DNA of 10,564 nucleotides. Source: Roseburia sp. Its GTDB lineage: Bacteria > Bacillota > Clostridia > Lachnospirales > Lachnospiraceae. The DNA is taken from assembly GCA_017621905.1 (NCBI GenBank), contig JAGASC010000248.1, positions 1-10,564 of the forward strand, read 5' to 3'. The notes under the pieces were generated by a model, which made no database searches, was not told the origin of the DNA, and saw only the letters and a program-made list of their open reading frames with translations. Made by a program: the position numbers and the translations under genes. The first letter of the stretch is position 1. Each line of letters starts with the position of its first letter. Shown here one piece after another: positions 6,734 through 10,564 of the stretch.

Positions 6734-6798
6734 GGCTGCCGCAAAAATCGTTTCGGCGTTGATTATTTTTGAATTATTTTGCGGCAGCCGTTCTTTTG
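6734..6798 (+). terminator. Terminator-like hairpin in the nrdD leader, possible attenuator
   Basis: GGCTGCCGCAAAA (6734-6746) and TTTTGCGGCAGCC (6777-6789) are a perfect 13-bp inverted repeat with a 30-nt loop. They are followed by GTTCTTTTGACATTT, a broken T-rich tail. The hairpin starts about 23 nt after the predicted start and ends about 40 nt before the nrdD ATG. It could terminate part of transcription or mask initiation. AGGAG followed one base later by ATG (6726-6734) lies at its left foot. Confidence 0.6.
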
Positions 6799-6830
6799 AC
6801 ATTTCCTATATAGTAGAAAGGGTTTGGGGT

Positions 6831-9017
6831 ATGAAGATTATTAAAAGAAGCGGCGTTGAGATGATTTTTGATTTACACAAAATCGAATGCGCCATCCGAA
6901 AAGCGAATGAAAGTGTAATTGATTATGAAAAGTTAAGTGAAGAAACCATCCAGAAGATTCTCGACAATGTGGAGAAGGCCTGTGAGAATATGAAGCGTTC
7001 TCCCAGCGTGGAGGAAATCCAGGACATGGTGGAGAACCAGATTATGAGCCATCGTGCATTCAATGTGGCCCGCAATTATATTACATATCGTTACAAGAGA
7101 GAACTGGTGCGTAAATCCAATTCCACCGATGAGCAGATTTTAAGCCTTATCGAGTGCAACAACGAGGAAGTAAAGCAGGAAAACTCCAATAAGAACCCTA
7201 CCGTAAACAGTGTACAGCGTGACTATATGGCCGGCGAGGTAAGTAAGGATATCACCAGAAGATTCCTGCTTCCCCAGGATATCGTAGAGGCCCATGACAA
7301 GGGAATCATTCATTTCCATGATGCGGACTACTTTGCACAGCATATGCACAACTGCTGTCTGGTAAACTTAGAGGATATGCTCCAGTACGGCACCGTCATC
7401 AGTGAGACCATGATTGACAAGCCCAAGAGCTTTTCCACCGCGTGCAATATTGCGACCCAGGCCATTGCCCAGATTGCCAGCTCCCAGTATGGCGGACAGA
7501 GTATTTCGCTTTCCCACCTGGCGCCTTTTGTTCAGGTGAGCCGGGAAAAATTCCGCAAACAGGTGCGGGAAGAATTGCAGGCTACCGGCATTGAGCCTAC
7601 CGATGAGAGAGTAAACCGCATTGCAGAGATGCGGGTGAAAGAGGAGATCAACCGCGGTGTGCAGATGATTCAGTATCAGGTCATTACCCTGATGACCACC
7701 AACGGTCAGGCGCCATTCATTACCGTATTTATGTATTTGGATGAGGTGCCGGAAGGACAGCTGCGGGATGACCTGGCATCCATCATCGAGGAGATGCTGC
7801 ACCAGAGAATTCTCGGTGTAAAAAATGAGAAGGGTGTCTACATCACCCCGGCATTTCCGAAGCTGATTTATGTGCTGGAGGAAGACAATATCCGGGAAGG
7901 TACCAAATACTGGTATCTGACTAGATTGGCAGCAGAATGTACCGCAAAGCGTATGGTACCGGATTATATTTCCGAGAAAATCATGAAGCAGTTAAAGAAC
8001 GGCGACTGCTACACTTGCATGGGCTGCCGCTCCTTCCTCACTGTAGACAGAACCAAAGAAAATTATGCCAAGGCAAATAATTATGAGCCCGGTAAGAAAT
8101 ACTACGGACGATTCAACCAGGGTGTTGTTACATTAAACTTGGTGGATGTGGCCTGCTCCTCCGGAAAAAATATGGAAAAATTCTGGAGACTGATGGATGA
8201 GCGGTTGGATCTTTGCCACCGGGCGCTGATGGCAAGACATGAGCGGCTCAAAGGCACACCATCGGATGTAGCACCGATTCTCTGGCAGAACGGAGCACTT
8301 GCCCGCCTGGAAAAAGGTGAGACCATCGACAAACTGTTATATGACGGCTACTCCACCATATCTCTGGGTTATGCAGGACTTTGCGAGTGTACCAGATACA
8401 TGAAGGGAGTATCTCACACAGAGCCGGAAGGAACCAAATTTGCACTGGAGGTTATGCGCTATCTGAACGCTGCCTGTGCAAAATGGAAAGCAGAGAGCAA
8501 CATTGATTTCAGTCTGTACGGAACACCATTAGAGTCCACAACCTATAAATTTGCGAAATGCCTGCAGAAGCGTTTCGGCATGATTCCCGGTGTGACGGAC
8601 AAAAATTATATTACCAACAGCTACCACGTGCATGTAACCGAGAATATCGACGCTTTCGAAAAACTGAGATTCGAGTCCCAGTTCCAGGAGCTTTCTCCGG
8701 GCGGCGCCATCAGCTATGTGGAAGTGCCGAACATGCAGAACAACCTGGATGCGGTGCTTGCCGTGATGCAGTACATCTATGACAATATCATGTACGCAGA
8801 GCTGAACACCAAGAGTGATTACTGTATGGAGTGCGGTTATTCCGGCGAGATTCAGATTGTCAACGAGGACGGCAAGCTGATCTGGGAGTGCCCGAACTGC
8901 GGTAACCGTGATCAGAATCAGATGAGCGTGGCGCGGCGTACCTGCGGTTACATCGGAACCCAGTTCTGGAACCAGGGCAGAACCCAGGAAATCAAGGAAC
9001 GCGTGCTGCACTTATAA
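6831..9017 (+). CDS. nrdD: Anaerobic (class III) ribonucleoside-triphosphate reductase
   Basis: NrdD (728 aa from this start) reduces ribonucleoside triphosphates to deoxy forms in the cytoplasm without oxygen, using a glycyl radical made by NrdG. Residues 1 to about 95 form an ATP-cone (MKIIKRSGVEMIFDLHKIECAIRKA...), the allosteric site for ATP/dATP. The catalytic barrel carries HMHNCC (C175 aligns with the known active-site cysteine of E. coli NrdD) and CYTCMGCRSF (C393, C396, C399; the MGCRS cysteine is the likely thiyl-radical residue). GYAGLCE follows, with E519. A C-terminal zinc site uses C665, C668, C687 and C690. RRTCGYIG places the glycyl radical at G706. The frame is open from 6696 in phase, but that start lies in the -10 element. 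ATG 6831, after GAAAGGG, begins exactly at the ATP-cone. nrdG follows after 190 nt. No key residue is missing. Confidence 0.97.
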   Translation: MKIIKRSGVEMIFDLHKIECAIRKANESVIDYEKLSEETIQKILDNVEKACENMKRSPSVEEIQDMVENQIMSHRAFNVARNYITYRYKRELVRKSNSTDEQILSLIECNNEEVKQENSNKNPTVNSVQRDYMAGEVSKDITRRFLLPQDIVEAHDKGIIHFHDADYFAQHMHNCCLVNLEDMLQYGTVISETMIDKPKSFSTACNIATQAIAQIASSQYGGQSISLSHLAPFVQVSREKFRKQVREELQATGIEPTDERVNRIAEMRVKEEINRGVQMIQYQVITLMTTNGQAPFITVFMYLDEVPEGQLRDDLASIIEEMLHQRILGVKNEKGVYITPAFPKLIYVLEEDNIREGTKYWYLTRLAAECTAKRMVPDYISEKIMKQLKNGDCYTCMGCRSFLTVDRTKENYAKANNYEPGKKYYGRFNQGVVTLNLVDVACSSGKNMEKFWRLMDERLDLCHRALMARHERLKGTPSDVAPILWQNGALARLEKGETIDKLLYDGYSTISLGYAGLCECTRYMKGVSHTEPEGTKFALEVMRYLNAACAKWKAESNIDFSLYGTPLESTTYKFAKCLQKRFGMIPGVTDKNYITNSYHVHVTENIDAFEKLRFESQFQELSPGGAISYVEVPNMQNNLDAVLAVMQYIYDNIMYAELNTKSDYCMECGYSGEIQIVNEDGKLIWECPNCGNRDQNQMSVARRTCGYIGTQFWNQGRTQEIKERVLHL

Positions 9018-9087
9018 AAATACAGGCAACAGTGCAGATTTATGCGGAACTCCATAAATCCTATGAGAACATAATGCAGCGTGTTAC

Positions 9088-9131
9088 AACGGAGGTTTTT
9101 GACGAAAAACGTAAAAACCTCCGTTTTGACT
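9088..9131 (+). terminator. Strong hairpin terminator between nrdD and nrdG
   Basis: AACGGAGGTTTTT (9088-9100) and AAAAACCTCCGTT (9113-9125) form a perfect 13-bp stem. The small ACG/CGT pairing inside the loop extends it. The tail is TTGACTTT. It sits 70 nt after the nrdD stop and 80 nt before the nrdG start. It probably ends most nrdD transcripts and lowers nrdG expression; part may read through, since I see no good promoter in 9126-9207. The near-symmetry means the reverse strand also ends in T-rich sequence. Confidence 0.8.
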
Positions 9132-9207
9132 TTATACTGAATGTGCAGATTGCGGGAAGCAGCAGAAAACAACAATTCATATTTTTTAGAAAGAAAGCAG
9201 GAATATT

Positions 9208-9726
9208 ATGAACTATGCAGAAATAAAACCATTTTCTATAGAAAACGGAACCGGAGTGCGGGTGTCTCTGTTTGTATCCGGGTGCAGACACCGCTGTAAA
9301 GAATGCTTTAATCAGGAAACCTGGGATTTTCAATATGGAAAACCATTTACAGAAGAGACAGAGGAGGAAATCATAAAAGGATTGATCCCTACATATATTT
9401 CAGGGCTGACACTTCTTGGCGGAGATCCTACGGAACCGGAAAATCAGGCTGCACTGCTTCCACTGCTTCGCAGAATCCGCGCAGAACTTCCGGGCAAGAC
9501 GGTCTGGGCTTATAGCGGCTATCTTTACGAGGATTTCCTGCCGGGCGGCAGAGCATATTGCGATGCGACGGAGGAGTATTTGTCATTGATGGATGTGATG
9601 GTAGATGGCCCATTCATTTTGGCGGAAAAAGATATTTCTTTAAAATTTCGCGGCAGCAGAAATCAGCGCATCATAGATTTGGCTGCAACACAAAAATCGG
9701 GGCAAATTGTTCTTGCGATGGAGTGA
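9208..9726 (+). CDS. nrdG: Anaerobic ribonucleotide reductase activating protein (radical SAM)
   Basis: NrdG (172 aa, slightly longer than the ~155 aa of E. coli and T4) is a radical-SAM enzyme. It uses a [4Fe-4S] cluster and S-adenosylmethionine to abstract hydrogen from the NrdD glycine (G706 here), switching the reductase on. The cluster motif CX3CX2C is C26-RHR-C30-KE-C33, inside VSGCRHRCKECFN. LLGGDPTEPEN gives the SAM-binding GGDP-type motif, and FSIENGTGVRVSLFVSGC is the typical family N-terminus. ATG 9208 follows GCAGGA at seven bases. It lies downstream of nrdD on the same strand, as expected, but behind a strong hairpin, so it may be made in sub-stoichiometric amounts, which fits a catalytic activase. 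The C-terminus (QIVLAME) is complete. Confidence 0.96.
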   Translation: MNYAEIKPFSIENGTGVRVSLFVSGCRHRCKECFNQETWDFQYGKPFTEETEEEIIKGLIPTYISGLTLLGGDPTEPENQAALLPLLRRIRAELPGKTVWAYSGYLYEDFLPGGRAYCDATEEYLSLMDVMVDGPFILAEKDISLKFRGSRNQRIIDLAATQKSGQIVLAME

Positions 9727-9748
9727 CTTTGCTGTTTACCGGAATTTT

Positions 9749-9777
9749 TTGCATCCTGCCCTAAAGTATGCTATAAT
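9749..9777 (+). promoter_or_regulatory. Promoter of the membrane protein / flavoprotein pair
   Basis: TTGCAT (9749-9754), a 17-bp spacer and a perfect TATAAT (9772-9777), with TGC directly before the -10 (extended -10), predict a start near 9784. The leader would be about 40 nt. This separates the following genes from the nrd unit. No operator palindrome is obvious. Confidence 0.8.
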
Positions 9778-9825
9778 CCCTACTATATGAGAAACAACGA
9801 ACACTGCTAAGGGGAGAGAAAGAGA

Positions 9826-10101
9826 ATGAAATTTTCATGGAAAACAATAGCAGCCCTGTTGTGTTATGCACTGGGCGTTGCAGGCTGGATTTACCTGGGC
9901 GGCTGGCTGGTATTGACCAGACCGTTAAAGGGACTTCTATTGGCCCATGTGGCAGGAAATCTCACCATCGGCAGAATCTTCAAGGCCATGGCGCAGGGCT
10001 TTGGCTATCTGACAGCAGCAGGTGCCGTATGGTGTGTGGGTTATATGCTGAGCAATTATTTTAATGATCATAAAGACAATGGAAAGGGAAAAATGTCATG
10101 A
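9826..10101 (+). CDS. Small two-helix membrane protein, unknown function
   Basis: I do not recognise this 91-aa protein. It has two hydrophobic segments, about residues 8-31 (ALLCYALGVAGWIYLGGWLV) and 56-77 (GFGYLTAAGAVWCVGYMLS). A short polar/basic linker joins them, and the charged C-terminal tail is HKDNGKGKMS. The first segment could be read as an uncleaved signal anchor; there is no cleavage-site or lipobox pattern. ATG 9826 is preceded by AAGGGGAGAGAAAGAGA. It is the first gene behind its own extended -10 promoter. Its TGA overlaps the ATG of the flavoprotein gene (ATGA, 10098-10101), so the two are translationally coupled and may act together, for example as a membrane anchor or electron-transfer partner. 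That role is inference only. Confidence 0.8.
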   Translation: MKFSWKTIAALLCYALGVAGWIYLGGWLVLTRPLKGLLLAHVAGNLTIGRIFKAMAQGFGYLTAAGAVWCVGYMLSNYFNDHKDNGKGKMS

Positions 10102-10564
10102 AAGTAATTTTAGTAAACGGAAGCCCGAAAGCAAAGGGATGTACTTACACCGCACTCCTGGAAGTGGCAGGTGCTTTAGAAAAAAATGGGATCGAAACAG
10201 AGATTTTCCAGGTAGGAGCAAAGCCTATCGCCGGATGTATCGGTTGCGGTGCCTGCATGGAAACCGGAAAATGCTTTATGAATGATGTGGTAAATGAATT
10301 TGTAGAAAAAGCAAAAGAAGCGGACGGCTTCATATTTGGTTCACCGGTACATTACGCTGCCGCATCCGGGGCAATCACTTCATTTTTAGACCGGGCATTT
10401 TACGGAAAGAGCGCAGTATTTGCCGGAAAGCCGGGAGCAGCCATTGTCAGCTGCAGGCGCGGCGGTGCCTCAGCAGCCTTTGACCAGCTGAACAAATACT
10501 TTGGAATCAGCGGAATGCCGGTGGTGCCCTCCCAGTACTGGAACCAGGTGCATGGCAACACACC
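10098..10564 (+). CDS. Iron-sulfur flavoprotein / NADPH-dependent FMN reductase family, 3' truncated
   Basis: The first 155 residues are present; the frame is open to the window end. The N-terminus MKVILVNGSPKAKGCTYTAL is the FMN phosphate-binding loop of the NADPH-dependent FMN reductase/flavodoxin-like fold, and GSPVHYAAASGAITSFLDRAF is the conserved second FMN-contact region. Four cysteines, C47, C50, C53 and C59 (CIGCGACMETGKC, CX2CX2CX5C), form the compact cluster motif of the archaeal/clostridial iron-sulfur flavoprotein (Isf) family. This suggests a [4Fe-4S] centre passing electrons to FMN. Such proteins are cytoplasmic electron carriers or quinone/oxygen-detoxifying reductases; the substrate here is unknown. 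The start overlaps the upstream membrane-protein gene by 4 nt. Some plain FMN reductases keep similar cysteines without a proven cluster, so the Fe-S call is less sure than the fold. Confidence 0.87.
   Translation, partial: MKVILVNGSPKAKGCTYTALLEVAGALEKNGIETEIFQVGAKPIAGCIGCGACMETGKCFMNDVVNEFVEKAKEADGFIFGSPVHYAAASGAITSFLDRAFYGKSAVFAGKPGAAIVSCRRGGASAAFDQLNKYFGISGMPVVPSQYWNQVHGNT

Noticed and set aside
6734..6789. Terminal inverted repeats of a miniature transposable element
   Set aside because: The 13-bp arms enclose only 30 nt, there is no target-site duplication, and a T-rich tail follows; a terminator-like hairpin explains it better.
6696..6830. Upstream in-frame extension of nrdD from TTG 6696
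   Set aside because: The TTG lies in the NrdR box and partly in the -10, upstream of the predicted transcript start. The ATP-cone begins at ATG 6831. The ATG at 6732 is within the transcript but only one base from AGGAG, so it is noted only as a remote alternative.

Overview
The window looks like chromosomal DNA from an anaerobic Firmicute, most likely a gut-type member of the Lachnospiraceae or a close clostridial relative. The reasons are a GatCAB-type amidotransferase, an oxygen-sensitive class III ribonucleotide reductase, strong AGGAGG-like ribosome binding sites, TTGACA/TATAAT promoters and AT-rich intergenic DNA. The genus cannot be fixed from the sequence alone. I see no insertion sequence, phage gene, tRNA, rRNA or CRISPR array.

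Layout. (1) Positions 1-1812 (+): the 3' end of gatA, a 160-nt gap, then complete gatB; these are two subunits of the Asp/Glu-tRNA amidotransferase. (2) Positions 1900-1960: a hairpin with a T tract that ends the leftward operon. (3) Positions 1989-5677 (-): two coupled ABC exporter half-transporters that form a TM287/TM288-type asymmetric heterodimer. The upstream subunit carries the degenerate ATP site and the downstream one the consensus site. (4) Positions 5678-6108: a 430-nt divergent regulatory region. It holds a consensus leftward promoter, a 20-bp palindromic operator over the predicted transcription start, and two related hairpin repeats, one on each side. (5) Positions 6109-6582 (+): a MarR-family regulator, divergent from the exporter and its probable controller. 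(6) Positions 6655-9726 (+): nrdD and nrdG, the anaerobic ribonucleotide reductase and its radical-SAM activase. They follow a consensus promoter with tandem NrdR boxes and a leader containing a 13-bp terminator-like hairpin; a second strong terminator separates the two genes. (7) Positions 9749-10564 (+): a new promoter, a 91-aa two-helix membrane protein of unknown function, and, overlapping it by 4 nt, the start of an iron-sulfur flavoprotein/NADPH-dependent FMN reductase family gene cut by the window edge.

How the parts work together. The genes are conserved housekeeping or common accessory types, and no new multi-gene system is evident. The more interesting content is non-coding: a hairpin repeat whose two copies share a loop while their stems differ by compensatory changes, the exporter operator, and the attenuator-like architecture of the nrdD-nrdG transcription unit.
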